Shown here: positions 1 to 10,800 of the stretch, one piece after another
Layout: each line of letters opens with the position of its first letter
Position numbering within the stretch: the first letter of the stretch is position 1
NCBI RefSeq assembly: GCF_048544455.1
Contig: NC_133529.1
Coordinates: 54,617,401 to 54,681,400, forward strand
From: Silene latifolia
Lineage: Eukaryota; Streptophyta; Magnoliopsida; Caryophyllales; Caryophyllaceae
Direction: 5' to 3'
DNA: 64,000 bases
Program-made: the position numbers and the translations under genes
The notes under the pieces: model-generated
What the model saw: only the letters and a program-made list of their open reading frames with translations
Database searches by the model: none
What the model was told of the DNA's origin: nothing

Positions 1-591
1 TATTTATGGAAAGAAAGCTATGTTAACTATGCTAAATTAGGAAAGTATTTACTACAAATATATAAGGGAAATGAAATTACATATGCATGAATAAATCTAA
101 GGGTTCGAAGTGTGCGGATTGTCACACCGAGCACCAATACTAGTATATTTATATAAATATATAAACCTCTTACAATTGCATGCTTAAATAGTATAAAAGT
201 AATAATTCTGTTAATAATGAAAAGAATTGTAGTAACGTTGAATATAGTACTATGATGGTAATCACTCATTTGAATAGTCAGAGAAACAACTTTAGCAGTG
301 AGCAGGAGTAGTGAAAGTAATAGAAATAACAACGGAAGTAGTGAAATTATCAATGATAATGCGTTATTAGTGAAAATAACAATAATTACGTAATAATAAT
401 TACGACGGGAGTAGTGAAAGTAACAGTAGTAATAACGAATGTAACAAAAGTAACAATACTAACAACAAACGAAAGTATAAATGAAAAATTAGATAACCAA
501 TTGATTCAAATAAAATTTTAATAGCAGAAGTAGTGAATTTGTCTCATAATTTATTTCATCGTAATTTTAAAATATGTCAAAGAAAAATATA
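1..591. other. AT-rich non-coding DNA
   Basis: No convincing gene or element was seen. The stretch is AT-rich, with simple AAC/AGT-like runs around 300-480 (repeated 'agtagtgaaa' and 'aacaataat' words). The short open frames are low-complexity and have no recognisable domain. Confidence 0.6.
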
Positions 592-1143
592 GGGATATTC
601 TACATGGTACCCCTCAACTTTTCGACTTTCTACGTGGTACCCCTACACTTTTTAAAACATATATGGTACCCCTAATTGTTATCATTATCACTAAGTGTAC
701 CCCTAAACTTTATTTTCCGTCAACTAAACTCAGTTTTAGGCGTTAAGTGATGACTTGGGCGCGTAACCATACTTGTAATTTATTATTCCATGACATATGG
801 ACTCTATTAGGCTCAATATCCATCTCGATCCTAATATTTATTGATATATATGGGCTAAAAAATTTTTGACGGAAAATTTATTGATCCCATGCCAAATTAT
901 CACGTCCAAAGATGGATATTGAGCCTAATAGAGTCCTTATGTCATGAGATGATAAATGACAAGCTTGGTTACGCGTCCAAGTAATCACTTAACGCCTAAA
1001 ACTGAGTTTAATTGACGAAAAATAAAGTTTAGGGGTACACTTAGTGATAATGACAAGAATTAGGGGTACCATATATGTTTTAAAAAGTGTAGGGGTACCT
1101 CGTAGAAAGTCGAAAAGTTGAGGGGTACCATGTAGAATATCCC
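592..1143. mobile_element. Foldback/long-TIR DNA element, 552 bp
   Basis: The left arm (592 to about 824) is the near-perfect reverse complement of the right arm (about 909-1143), leaving a short spacer. The ends read GGGATATTCTACATGG and its complement. Each arm contains several spaced copies of a GTACCCCT core (after TACATG, TACGTG, ATATATG and AAGTG), followed by a motif CCGTCAACTAA. No protein is encoded. AAATATA lies directly left of the element and again two bases beyond its right end, a possible but imperfect target duplication. It fits a non-autonomous foldback or Mutator-like MITE; the superfamily cannot be decided. Confidence 0.8.
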
Positions 1144-1864
1144 ACAAATATATTAATGATAAATTTATGAGTTATATGCAACTTTAAAATAGTTTTATTT
1201 AATTGAAAATAAATTTTAAGGCTAAATAGAGGTAGCCCGGACGAGGCCTTTATATATCTAAGTGAGTACATCAAACATCGTAGATGATAATCGGAGACTT
1301 AGAGCATCCGCAAAGGTGGAAAATTAACATCCTCATATGCCCTCTCTCTCCTTAAATGGGGAACCTCGTTATTGCACACAACCTCCCAATAAATGAAGCT
1401 CCTCTATTTGTAGGGAAGGTTCCCAAAGAAAAAGCAAGGCATTTTATGTTGCTTTTGGGGAGACTCTCAAATTTTTGGTGGAAATTAATATTGTTGGGGA
1501 ACCCCATTGTTGCATAGATGTAGATATAAATTAGGGAGGGTAAATGAAAAAGTTAATGGAAAATGAGGTGTATCAATAAGAAAAGAAAAGAGAAAATATG
1601 AAGAGTCTCATCTTATGCTCTTAGGGTTAATAAGTTCAAAAGATTTTCCAAATCGACTTATATATTAAGTTGATTTCAAAACCTTTTCAAACCTACTTAA
1701 TCCGAAATTTACCAAAAGGAAAATATAATCCATTTCATGACCTTAAAATTGTAATCTTAAATCTATGATTTAAAAAGGTCCCAACAAAATTAGATCAAGT
1801 AACTCATTGACCTCACATGGAAATTGGAAGCATATAGTACAAGAAACAAATAAATGATGACTTG
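1144..1864. other. Non-coding intergenic DNA
   Basis: No gene was recognised. The sequence is AT-rich; around 1345-1520 there are partly self-complementary words (ggggaacctc... and ...ggggaacccc, both near 'ttgttgca/attgcaca'), which may be an eroded small inverted-repeat element. I could not define its ends. Confidence 0.5.
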
Positions 1865-1988
1865 CGGTCCAAATTATGTTTGATAGCCATACGAGTATTA
1901 TTATTATCTTTTACAAGAAAGAGATCGGTCCAAATTATGTTTGATAGCCATACGAGTATTATTATTATCTTTTACAAGAAAGAGATCG
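1865..1988. repeat. 61-bp tandem duplication
   Basis: A 61-bp unit beginning CGGTCCAAATTATGTTTG occurs twice in direct succession (1865-1925 and 1926-1986, the match running two bases further) with no mismatch seen. This looks like a recent slippage or unequal-exchange duplication. It has no coding capacity. Confidence 0.9.
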
Positions 1989-2010
1989 CTTTTAAGTGAG
2001 TTAAGTAAAG

Positions 2011-2105
2011 AAGAAGGACCTCAAATATGATAAAAAGGAGAAATAAGGACCTAAACTATTTTTAGGAAGCTTTAAGGACCTCAGCTACCTTATTCCGTTA
2101 ACTCT
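2011..2105 (+). repeat. GGACCT repeat arm, inverted partner of 9271-9358
   Basis: The stretch contains three spaced GGACCT words and ends in a CCGTTAAC motif. The same order of words, in inverted orientation, is found at 9271-9358. Either the two are arms of one long element, later split by the copia insertion, or two opposite copies of a repeat family. The arm plan (short repeated words, then CCGTNAAC) resembles the 592-1143 foldback, although the sequence differs. Confidence 0.55.
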
Positions 2106-2240
2106 ACTACTTGAGCCGTTTACATCCACGTTCTGCATCAACACAATATACAAAATGAAAATTAAATTCGCTAACTACACTCTCTCTCTTATTTAGCCCA
2201 CTACCTCAAGCCCTCATTTAACAGCTGCCATATGTTAATG

Positions 2241-2550
2241 TGTTAAGATATAGAGGAATAGAGAATTGGATGACAAGATTGCAAATAATGCATATATTGT
2301 GTTTCTTGCTTACCGATTTCAACAATAATAACATCCTATATATATAGGATTACAAGAAGCATTATACTAACTAATGGTGGAAACATAGCCCTTAGAATAG
2401 GGAGTAAGTGAAGCATTATTCCCCTAAATTAGGTAAGTGGAGCATTAGTGAAGCATTAGTGGCATAGATTAGGGAGTAAGTGGAGCATTAGTGAAGCATT
2501 AGTGGCATAGATTAGGGAGTAAGTGGAGCATTAGTGGGATATTTCTAATA
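2241..2550 (-). repeat. Copia 3' LTR
   Basis: This 310-bp LTR is nearly identical to 6955-7265; the differences seen are two substitutions and one 1-nt indel. A 43-bp tandem repeat starting TAAGTGGAGCATTAG occupies its 5' part on the minus strand (units from 2434, 2477 and 2520). The pol stop codon (2545-2547) lies inside the LTR. Confidence 0.96.
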
Positions 2551-3490
2551 CCCCCTCAATTTTGGAGCGTGAAGGTCGAGAACGCCTAGCTTGCGGAGAA
2601 GAGTAAGAAATTGCGGTGCACCCAAGGCTTTGGTAAAAATGTCGGCCAATTGTGATGTAGTAGACACATGAGCCGTGGTGATCAAGCCATCAATAATAGC
2701 ATCCCGAATGAAGTGGCAATCTATTTCAATGTGCTTCGTGCGTTCGTGAAAAATGGGTTGCGAGCAAGATCAATTGCGGATTGGCTATCGAAAATACCTT
2801 CATGGGAGTCTTTGATATGAATGTCGAAATTTAGAAGAAGACCTTTCAACCATTTTAATTCACAAACAATATTTGCCATGGATCGATATTCTGCTTCGGC
2901 AGAGGATAACGAGACCGTGGTTTGCTTTTTTGTTTTCCACGAAACAGGAGACCCACCGAGAAAGATGAACCAACCGCTTACAGATCGTCTCGAGTTTGGA
3001 CAACCGCCATAATCCGAATCACACCAACCCGTAATGCTTAAATTACTATCAAAGACGAAGTAAAATGCCTTGACCGGGCTTCCTTTGAGATATTTGACGA
3101 CCCGTAATGCCGCGGACATATGTTCCTCTCGGGGTTGATGGAGAAAACGAGATAGGATGTGAACGGCATAGGATAAATCGGGGCGAGTCACGGAGAGGTA
3201 AACAAGGCGACCAACAAGTCTTCTATATGACTCGATATTTTCGAGTAAAGGACCGATAGCTTCGCCAAGTGTGTGGTGTTGCTCCATGGGTGTTTGAGCG
3301 GGCTTGCATCCCAATAAACCAACCTCAGAAATTATGTCAAGGGCATATTTCCGTTGGCTGACATAAATTCCTTCCGAGCTACGAGAAATTTCGAGACCCA
3401 AAAAATATTTGAGCGGTCCCAAATCCTTCATATGAAAGCACGTGCCCAAATACGACTTGAAATTTAACTTGCGGAAGAATCATTCCCGCA
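2545..3490 (-). pseudogene. Copia pol: RNase H region
   Basis: This is the C-terminal part of the copia polyprotein. It follows RT in a different frame (shift near 3490). It has the expected [17 protein letters not shown] connector, then TRPDLSYAV, the RNase H core with WCDSDYGG (catalytic Asp) and SSAEAEYR (catalytic Glu). A further frameshift in a T run near 2750 separates the last 60 or so codons, which end with a stop inside the LTR at 2545-2547. RNase H degrades the RNA strand of the RNA:DNA hybrid during reverse transcription. Confidence 0.9.
2551..2563 (-). other. Copia polypurine tract
   Basis: Read on the minus strand, the purine-rich AAAATTGAGGGGG directly abuts the 3' LTR, as expected for the plus-strand DNA primer. 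It also encodes the last pol residues before the stop inside the LTR. Confidence 0.8.
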
Positions 3491-5274
3491 ATAACCGGAT
3501 CATCAACATAAACAAGAATAAAGAGCCGAACCTGGTTTTGCGAGTAAGAAAATAACGAATAATCGGAATGGGATTGTTTGAACCCATAATCTTTGAGAGC
3601 CGTTGTGAGCTTGGCAAACCAGCAACGGGGAGCTTGTCGAAGACCGTATAAAGACTTTTTTAAACGACAAACTTTGCCTTCTTTACCACGGCTGAAACCG
3701 GGAGGAATTTTCATGTAGACTTCCTCGTCCAAGTCACCGTGTAAGAAAGCGTTATGCACATCCATTTGATGAAGCTCCCATTTATTTATAGCTGCAATGG
3801 CTAAAAGAATACGGACAGTGACCATTTTAACAACAGGAGCAAAAGTCTCACCATAATCCAACCCTTCGATTTGATGATTCCCAAAGACAACAAGTCGGGC
3901 TTTAAGACGTTCGATCGATCCATCGGACCTATATTTGATTTTATAAATCCATCGACAACCAAGGGCCTTCTTATCAGGTGGAAGGTCGGAGAGTTCCCAA
4001 GTCGCATTTCGTTCGAGAGCATCAATTTCGAGCTTCATAGCCTCGCACCACCCATCATCTCGTATAGCATCTTTAAAGGATGGTGGTTCAACACCCATGG
4101 TGACGGTTGCTAAAAAATTACGATGTCTCTCCGAGAATGAATTGCAATTAATATAATTTGCTAAATGATAAGACGTACCTGAGGACGACGTGGGAGAGCT
4201 CGGTGGACTGGGAGACGGGGATGGACTGTGCGTTGTATCAAGGATATATCCCCGAAGTCGGGAATTCGGAAAGCGAAGTCGATGGCCCCTGCCAAGTGCG
4301 GCAGCCTCTGTTTCGCTGCTCGGATCAGTGACAATTATTTCTACCGTGCCAGCTGCACCACCGGTAGTAGGACCAGACCCGTCAAGGGTCGAATTACCCG
4401 CCCCATCAGGCGATGCGGAAGTACCCGGATCATAAGAAAGTGACTCATCAAAAAGTTCATCATATGGAAGCGAATCGTTCGTAGGGGAAGATGACAGTGT
4501 AGTGGCCTCATTTGTAATAAAAGGAAATTCAGTCTCATGAAAAACAACATCTCGGGAAACGAAAAATGACTTGGTTTCGAGGTCATAAAGTTTCCAACCC
4601 TTTTTGTTAGACGGGTAACCCACGAATACACATTTACGTCCTTTTTTAGCAAATTTGTCGCCTTTAGTATATTGATTATGAGCAAAGCACAAACAACCAA
4701 AGACTCGTAAATTTATGTACGAGGGCGATGCTCCAAATAGACATTCAAATGGAGTCTTTCCATTGAGTAAAGATGAAGGAGTTCGATTAATTAAATAGGC
4801 AGCCGAGAGGACACATTCGCCCCAAAAAGATGTGGGAAGATTACCTTGAAAACATAGAGCACGCGCAACATTTAAAATATGGCGATGTTTTCTTTCGACA
4901 CGCCCATTTTGTTGGGGCGTACCGACGCAAGATGTCTCAAATTTAATTCCTTTAGAGAAAAAATACGCGGCCATACAGTTAAATTCCGTCCCGTTGTCAC
5001 TACGAACCGTTTTGATTGTTTTTGAAAATTGAGTGGCAACCATATTAATAAAGCTCATAAACATATCAGTCACTTCCTTTTTATCGAGAAGTAAATAAAC
5101 CCAAGTTGCTCGGGAGTAGTCATCAACAATGGTCAAAAAATATCGTGCACCACACGACGAGGGAGTACGATAAGAGCCCCATAAATCACAATGTATCAAT
5201 TCAAACAAATCCGAAGCATGCTTAGTATGAAGTAAAAGCGTGACGATGTTGTTTTGCATAATGACAAATATCAC
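3490..5274 (-). pseudogene. Copia pol: integrase and reverse transcriptase
   Basis: The integrase core shows D,D,E residues in the contexts HCDLWG, RSDNGTEF and QNGRVERKH, followed by the copia-type FGCLCFAH and KKGWKLYDL motifs and a Ser/Pro/Thr-rich linker (about 4190-4500). RT follows with CRWIYKIKYRSDG, LHQMDVHNAFLHG and the catalytic box YVDD, here followed by Pro where Leu is usual. The open frame runs about 600 codons and leaves the RNase H frame near 3490. Integrase-before-RT order is what places this in Ty1/copia. Confidence 0.93.
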
Positions 5275-5859
5275 AAACCAAATCCTTAGTAATAGTCTTA
5301 TCGCAATTGAAACTACTTAGTGGAGGAATAAGCTTGACTATTTTATCGGACGGATGACCAAGACGCCGATGCCAAAGATTAAAAGTACCTTGTTGCGTCA
5401 CGTTATTCACCACCGCAGTCCTTGTCCCCGCACGAATCCAATATAGTCCATCCCGTAACTCACCGGCTCCAATCGTCGTCCTCAAGGAACGGTCCTGAAT
5501 AAGACAAGAAGATTTAGCAAATTCAAAACATAGATTAGTGTTCGATGTAAGCTGCGAAATAGATATCAAATTGCATTGTAAGCTCGGTATATAAAGAACA
5601 TCCTGAAGAGTGAGAAATTCATTAATGTAAACGGTGCCTGTCATAGCGGCGATGACTTGGTGGCCATTCGGTAAACAAACAGGCCTACCAATGATTGTTT
5701 TATGGTCTTGCAAACATGACAGGGTACCCGTGACATGATTGGAAGCCCCTTGATGTCGAGAATCCAATTACACATACCGCTTAGGCGATCGGAGGCAAGA
5801 AGAGAATGAGCCGTAGGACCCAAAGACAAAGATTAGCACGAACAGGGATAGCCTCGTCC
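5222..5859 (-). pseudogene. Copia pol: protease (broken) and GAG-pre-integrase domain
   Basis: The protease is recognised by WILD ... GASNHVTG, the copia aspartic protease active site, but a small indel near 5750 splits the catalytic motif between two frames, so no active protease can be made as read. Downstream are the copia-typical VLYIPSLQCNLISI, the WHRRLGHPSDK element of the GAG-pre-integrase domain and the CDICHYAK zinc-binding half-site leading into integrase. Confidence 0.88.
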
Positions 5860-6862
5860 TTATCTCGACCACCCTGCAAAAGAGGCACCGAACCACGTGA
5901 GCCTCCCGTGTTCGTCATCCCAGTATTGGCGATATTCAGCGAGGGTTCGTGGCCTGTTTCCCCACCAGTCAGGGAAGCGATGAGTCTTGAAGAAGCAAGT
6001 AGCAACCGCATGTCCGCGGGTCTCACAGTGAGAGCAAAACAGAGGACGCCGATGAGCACGCTCTTTATCGCGCATGACCCGCCAATCCACAGCAGAATTG
6101 TCATTGGCAGAAGACAGTGCAAATGCACTGACATCAGACACATCCGGAACAGACTCGGAACGAAGACGCTCCTCTTGAAGCACAATATTATACGCACGAT
6201 TTAAAGTGGGTAGGGGATCAAGTTGAAACTGTTGAGAGCGGATATTACCGTATAAAGTCGCATCTAGTCCCATAAAAAATTGATGCAATCTTTCATTGTC
6301 AAGACGCTTAATAGCAGCCTTTCCAATGTCGCACTCGCATTTGTTACATTTGCACGAAAATGGTGGTTCATGAACAAAGAAGCGAGTCCCAAAGCGATTT
6401 TAATTTACCAAAATAAGAGGTGACAGTCATACCTTTGGTTTGCTTAAAATTCTTTAACTGAGTTTTGAGATTATGAATTTTCATACCGTCTACCACCGCA
6501 AACTGTGACTCCAACTCGGCCCACAAAATCGAAGCATCGTAGCCGTAAGTCACGTTATCAAGTAGAGAGGGAGAGATCGTGTTACGAATCCATTGTACAA
6601 GAGTACAATGGACCGCTTCCCAGTTTTCAAGATCGGATTCCTTGGTGGGTTTTTCTATTGTTCCATCAACAAAGCCAAACTTGCGTCGTGATTTCAACGA
6701 CATTTTCATGGACATATGCCAGACGTCATAGTTGTCATGACGAAGTTCGATATTGGAGATTTTTGCACCCGGCCCATCTTGGGAACCGAGATAATAAGGA
6801 TTAGAGGGATCGATTCTTGGGAAAACGACAGGCGGATTTGTGTCTGTGTCGTCTCCAGCCAT
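5860..6862 (-). pseudogene. Copia gag
   Basis: Translation would start at ATG 6862, shortly after the primer site. The N-terminus (NPYYLGSQDGPG, then WHMSMKMSLKSRRK) is the typical plant copia gag/UBN2 region, and a CCHC knuckle of form CX2CX4HX4C (CSHCETRGHAVATC) sits near the C-terminus. One frameshift near 6370-6385 breaks the protein into an N-terminal 164-residue piece and the rest. Gag would form the virus-like particle. Confidence 0.9.
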
Positions 6863-6935
6863 GAGTGTTTGTTGGATTTTTTTTTTTTTTTTTGAGTAGG
6901 GTTTGTTTTAGGATAGAGGTTTGTAGGGAGAGGAT

Positions 6936-6954
6936 GGAAACCAGTCTGATACCA
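6936..6954 (-). other. Copia primer-binding site (initiator Met tRNA)
   Basis: On the minus strand the first bases inside the 5' LTR read TGGTATCAGACTGG. TGGTATCAGA is complementary to the 3' end of plant initiator methionine tRNA, the usual copia primer. Confidence 0.92.
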
Positions 6955-7265
6955 TGTTAAGATATAGAGGAATAGAGAATTGGATGACAAGATTGCAAAT
7001 AATGCATATATTGTGTTTCTTGCTTACCAATTTCAACAATAATAACATCCTATATATATAGGATTACAAGAAGCATTATACTAACTAATGGTGGAAACAT
7101 AGCCCTTAGAATAGGGAGTAAGTGGAGCATTATTCCCCTAAATTAGGTAAGTGGAGCATTAGTGAAGCATTAGTGGCATAGATTAGGGAGTAAGTGGAGC
7201 ATTAGTGAAGCATTAGTGGCATAGATTAGGGAGTAAGTGGAGCATTAGTGGGATATTTCCTAATA
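6955..7265 (-). repeat. Copia 5' LTR
   Basis: 311 bp, the transcriptional start LTR of the minus-strand element. It carries the same 43-bp tandem repeats as the other LTR. The target duplication TAATG follows directly at 7266-7270. Confidence 0.96.
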
Positions 7266-7349
7266 TAATGTTGTTGAAATTTATTTTGTCAATGTTAATG
7301 ATGTTGCGTTTAGATTATCAATTTATCATTAAGCCCAATTACGTATATA

Positions 7350-7550
7350 CTCCCTTCAGTTCTGCCGTCCCAGTCATTTGTTTTGCCTTTATTTTTGACG
7401 TAAAGATCGAGAAAAGAGAAAAAAGTCAATTATAAGATGACAAGTTGAAGATTCAATTGCCCACCATATGCATTTCTAAAATAGAAAGACAAACAAATGA
7501 CTAAGACACCCAAAAATGAAAAAAAAAAAAAATGACCGAGACGGAGGGAG
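7350..7550. mobile_element. Stowaway-like MITE (Tc1/mariner type)
   Basis: About 200 bp with terminal inverted repeats starting CTCCCTTC and ending GGAGGGAG, bounded by TA on both sides (7348-7349 and 7551-7552), the signature of Stowaway MITEs. The inner sequence has partly complementary words (CAGTCATTTGTTTTGCC and ACAAACAAATGACTAAG). There is no coding capacity; it would have been mobilised by a mariner-like transposase elsewhere. Confidence 0.85.
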
Positions 7551-7552
7551 TA

Positions 7553-8435
7553 AGACGGTGATAAATTTATTATTGTAAAAACGGATTTCTAATAACACTA
7601 GTTTTTACGCATTACAAAAGAACGATTCAATAAGATTAATGGCAGAGTCGGGATTTAAAGTTAGCGGGAGTGGAAAATTTTAGCGAGGGCAAGTTTCGAA
7701 ATGATATACTACTAAAGACTTTGAAATTTTTGTACGCCAACGGAGGCGAGTATAAAACAAACCCAAAATCTGAAAATTACTTGAATGATACATTTATATA
7801 CTCTCAGCGCTAACCGAACTTGAAATCACAAGGTCCATAGCTAACACATTTGAAATCAACCGAAGTGAGCCAAAATGAACCAAAATTAAATCATATGGAG
7901 TATTTAATATCATTTACATTAAATTATAAAAATAAATTGTCAAATATTGTTTCATGAATAACTTATTACACGAAAATACTCTTTTTAATTAAATTTATAC
8001 TTTTTCCATCTAGACCTGGCAAACGAGTTGGTTGGAGCAAGTTACGAATTTGGTAACTTCGGTATATTTCTTATTTGGCACATACTTGTTTATCACAAAT
8101 TCTCATTTGTGACGGCCGATACCGTCACAAGTTTGTGACAGGTCAAATAAAACCAACATGGGAGGATATTGCTTATTTATATCACAAATAATTCTTCTTT
8201 AAGACTAAATTATCCGTCTTATGATTAAAACGTGTCAAGTATTACCCACTTTAATGGAAAAACAAGAATTGGTGAAAAACTATCATCAACCTACATAATG
8301 ACTTACTGAATAGTAATGAAATCAGAAAATAGGAGAGAGATGAGCACATGAAGGCCAGTAACGTAGTTGCTCTTTCATGTACAAGTTTTACTCCTTCACG
8401 GACTTTTTTTCATAATTTTTCCATCACCTACCCTT

Positions 8436-8474
<39 letters not shown>

Positions 8475-9270
8475 ATGTTCTCCCTTTTCCCTTTCATCCA
8501 AAAAATTGATCAAATTCCTAACAAATTCAACAATTATACTTCTAAATTTTAATTCACATATTAATTAAGTACTTCTAATAATTCTTTTTTCCATCTATGA
8601 GCATCAGTTTGATATATTTAAATTAAATTAAGGGTACTTCATAAAATTACACTGCACTTGGAAATTTGATCTGAAAATTCAGTTAGAAAATCGAAAATCC
8701 AATAATCAATACGTAATACTTGAAAATTCGATCTGGAAAACATTTGTATGTGAATAGTAATAAGGGTACATCGGCTTTGCATATTAGTACTGATGGTGTA
8801 TGAATCATAGTTATTGTCCGCCATTTTTTAGTGTCCCACTGCCCATATATGACATTGATGCCCATTTATGACATTGATAATGGTTCTACTTGAAATTGGA
8901 ACCTGTTAGAATGATTAGCGCTTGGCACCATCTCGTTAGTGTCATGCTCATCCATTTCATGCTATAGAAATTGACGGTGAAAATGCTATTAAGAAGGTAG
9001 ACAATGGTGTTAGGCTTGGGGAAACTGTTATGGCGGGAAGGGGCGGGAGAGGGGTGGACGAGTGGTGGCGGCAGGAGAGGTGGTTGCCTTGTTGCAGTGG
9101 ATGGAGAGTTGAAAGGGAGAAACTAGTTAAAAAACTAGTAAATCATGTATATAAATGAGTAACTCATGTACATGAATGAGCAATACCCGGCCAGTAATTA
9201 CTTTTTGTTAAACTTCTAAAAATGAGTATTTAGACATTAGACAACAGTGAATAGACGGAAGTAGAAAGGT
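7553..9270. other. Non-coding intergenic DNA with poly-A tract
   Basis: No gene was recognised. The stretch holds a 33-base uninterrupted A tract at 8440-8472, possibly the tail of an old retroposon whose body I cannot define, and a GTGACGG-type repeat near 8093-8145. Short open frames here have no domain. Confidence 0.55.
8093..8145. repeat. GTGACGG-type dispersed repeat
   Basis: The words ACAAATTCTCATTTGTGACGG and CCGTCACAAGTTTGTGAC form a short stem. A related arrangement (GTGACGG ... CCGTCAC ... GTCACAAACAAG) lies in ATG8 intron 4 at 14255-14443, so this is probably a fragment of the same small DNA-element family. Confidence 0.45.
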
Positions 9271-9358
9271 TAACGGCATAAATCAGTTGGGGTCCTTAAA
9301 GCCTCGTTATTATATTTGAGGTCCTAATTGCAATGTTTTACCATATTTCAGGTCCTTC
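9271..9358 (-). repeat. GGACCT repeat arm, inverted partner of 2011-2105
   Basis: Read on the minus strand this has AAGGACC words, then CTTTAAGGACC, then CCGTTAAC, in the same order as the arm at 2011-2105. The similarity extends a little outward (AGTAAAG before the first AAGGACC). Confidence 0.55.
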
Positions 9359-9439
9359 CATTATGCTTTACTCCTTTGTCTATCATTTATTATATCTAAC
9401 CAAACAGGGTTTGACTAAATTATCCATCCAAATTAACAC

Positions 9440-9496
9440 CAACCTCTTCTTCATCTAATCATCTCCCTTTCTTCCTTCCAACTTATCTACTTCAGG
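9440..9496 (+). promoter_or_regulatory. Possible ATG8 5' leader exon
   Basis: A CT-rich stretch (CATCTCCCTTTCTTCC) ends in CTTCAG followed by GTTGTT, a possible donor. A clear acceptor (TTTCTTTCAG) ends at 11409, five bases before the ATG8 start codon. The most economical reading is a non-coding first exon and a 1.9-kb leader intron. The upstream boundary and TATA box are not defined; a transcript would decide. Confidence 0.3.
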
Positions 9497-10800
9497 TTGT
9501 TTAATTCATGCTTTTTTTTGCTTTTTTTTTGTGGGGTTCTTTTGTTATAAAGTTTGTGTTGTTATTGATACAATTTCATGGTTTGATCACTGAATTATAT
9601 GTATGACTGCAATCTGCTAGTTTGTTTGATTTTTTAGACTTGATGGGATTTTTTTAGTATGGAAATTTGATCTTTTCGGTCCCAAACATTTGTTTACATT
9701 TTATATTAGTTGTGAGATGTATTTTAATTAAAGCTACACAAATGATTGATACGGACTATATTTTAAATAAAGGTATACAAATGATTGAGACGTTGAAGTT
9801 TTTATTATTATGTGCTGTTTTGATTTGATGGGGTTTTACTTATAGTTTGTTATTTTTCTTTATCGGGTTGTTTGTAGTAAATTTGATGATGGGTGGTTCT
9901 AGTAGATGTGTTCTAGACTTGATAAATTGAACCGAAGATGTCTTAGCCTAGTGCGTAATGCCTTTGTGAGTTGTGGCTCATTTGACACCAATAAAAAGAA
10001 AAATTTGGTCCATTGTAATTTCTGCTGTAGAAGCTGTTAGATTTTGGTTTCAGGATATTTGGCTGTAATAATTGTGTGAATTAGCCTACCCTCGAAACTA
10101 ATTTCTTAGTATTGATGAATTTTTGCAGTATGCAAGGTTGATCAAATAGGAAATTGTGTGATCTTGTGATTAGTCCTTACCTGCAGCAAAGCCTAGCATT
10201 TCCGTAAAGTTTCTGGATTGTTAGTTTTTGTTGCTTATAATAGTTAGTTAGTGGTGCGGAGTATACAACGGAAAGTTATGTTTGTTTTAGATGAGGTTGA
10301 GACTTGAGAGGTTAGCTTTACTTTCATTGTGGTGCAACTTTGAAAGTGTTCACGTAATTTGAATTATATCAACATCGAAGTAGTTAGATAAGATTGAGCT
10401 TCAGCGTGCAAACTTAGTCATATTAAGATAGGGAAATGAGTTTACTGATCGCGTATGGAGTATGAAATTTGTGCCATAGTCTGAAGTATTTGTTTCAAAC
10501 TGCCATGTGTGTCAATAATTTACGCCAACTTAAATTTTTCATCTCCCCTCTATTTCCATGTCTGTAACCCCCATACTCGTTCTGTCAATGTTGATGATAT
10601 GCTACAAATCAACCCAAAAAATTAACCACATGTTTTCCTCTATTAACCAATGAAATTATCATCTCAGTCAACCAGATCTGGTTGAACTCACCCATTTCTC
10701 ACATTTTGTATTCTTTAATTGCTAAAGGTGTCCTACAATGTTAAAACTTTGATCGTTTCTTATTCTTTCAAAGTTTCTTCTAAGGTCGTTGACTCGTTGC

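Larger units (their letters stand above)
2241..7265 (-). mobile_element. Full-length Ty1/copia retrotransposon
   Basis: The element is flanked by a 5-bp target duplication TAATG (2236-2240 and 7266-7270) and bounded by two LTRs (2241-2550 and 6955-7265). Read on the minus strand the LTR begins TATTAG and ends TTAACA. The primer site matches initiator Met tRNA, and the domain order gag, protease, integrase, RT, RNase H is diagnostic of Ty1/copia. The LTRs differ at only about three positions, so insertion is recent, yet the coding region carries several frameshifts. It is therefore not autonomous as read. Confidence 0.97.

Noticed and set aside
4190-4443. Two plus-strand frames across the copia linker
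   Set aside because: Opposite strand of the Ser/Pro-rich linker of pol; low-complexity artefact.
8639-8865. Short minus-strand frames between 8.6 and 8.9 kb
   Set aside because: Two overlapping frames of about 60 codons in AT-rich DNA with no domain or start context.
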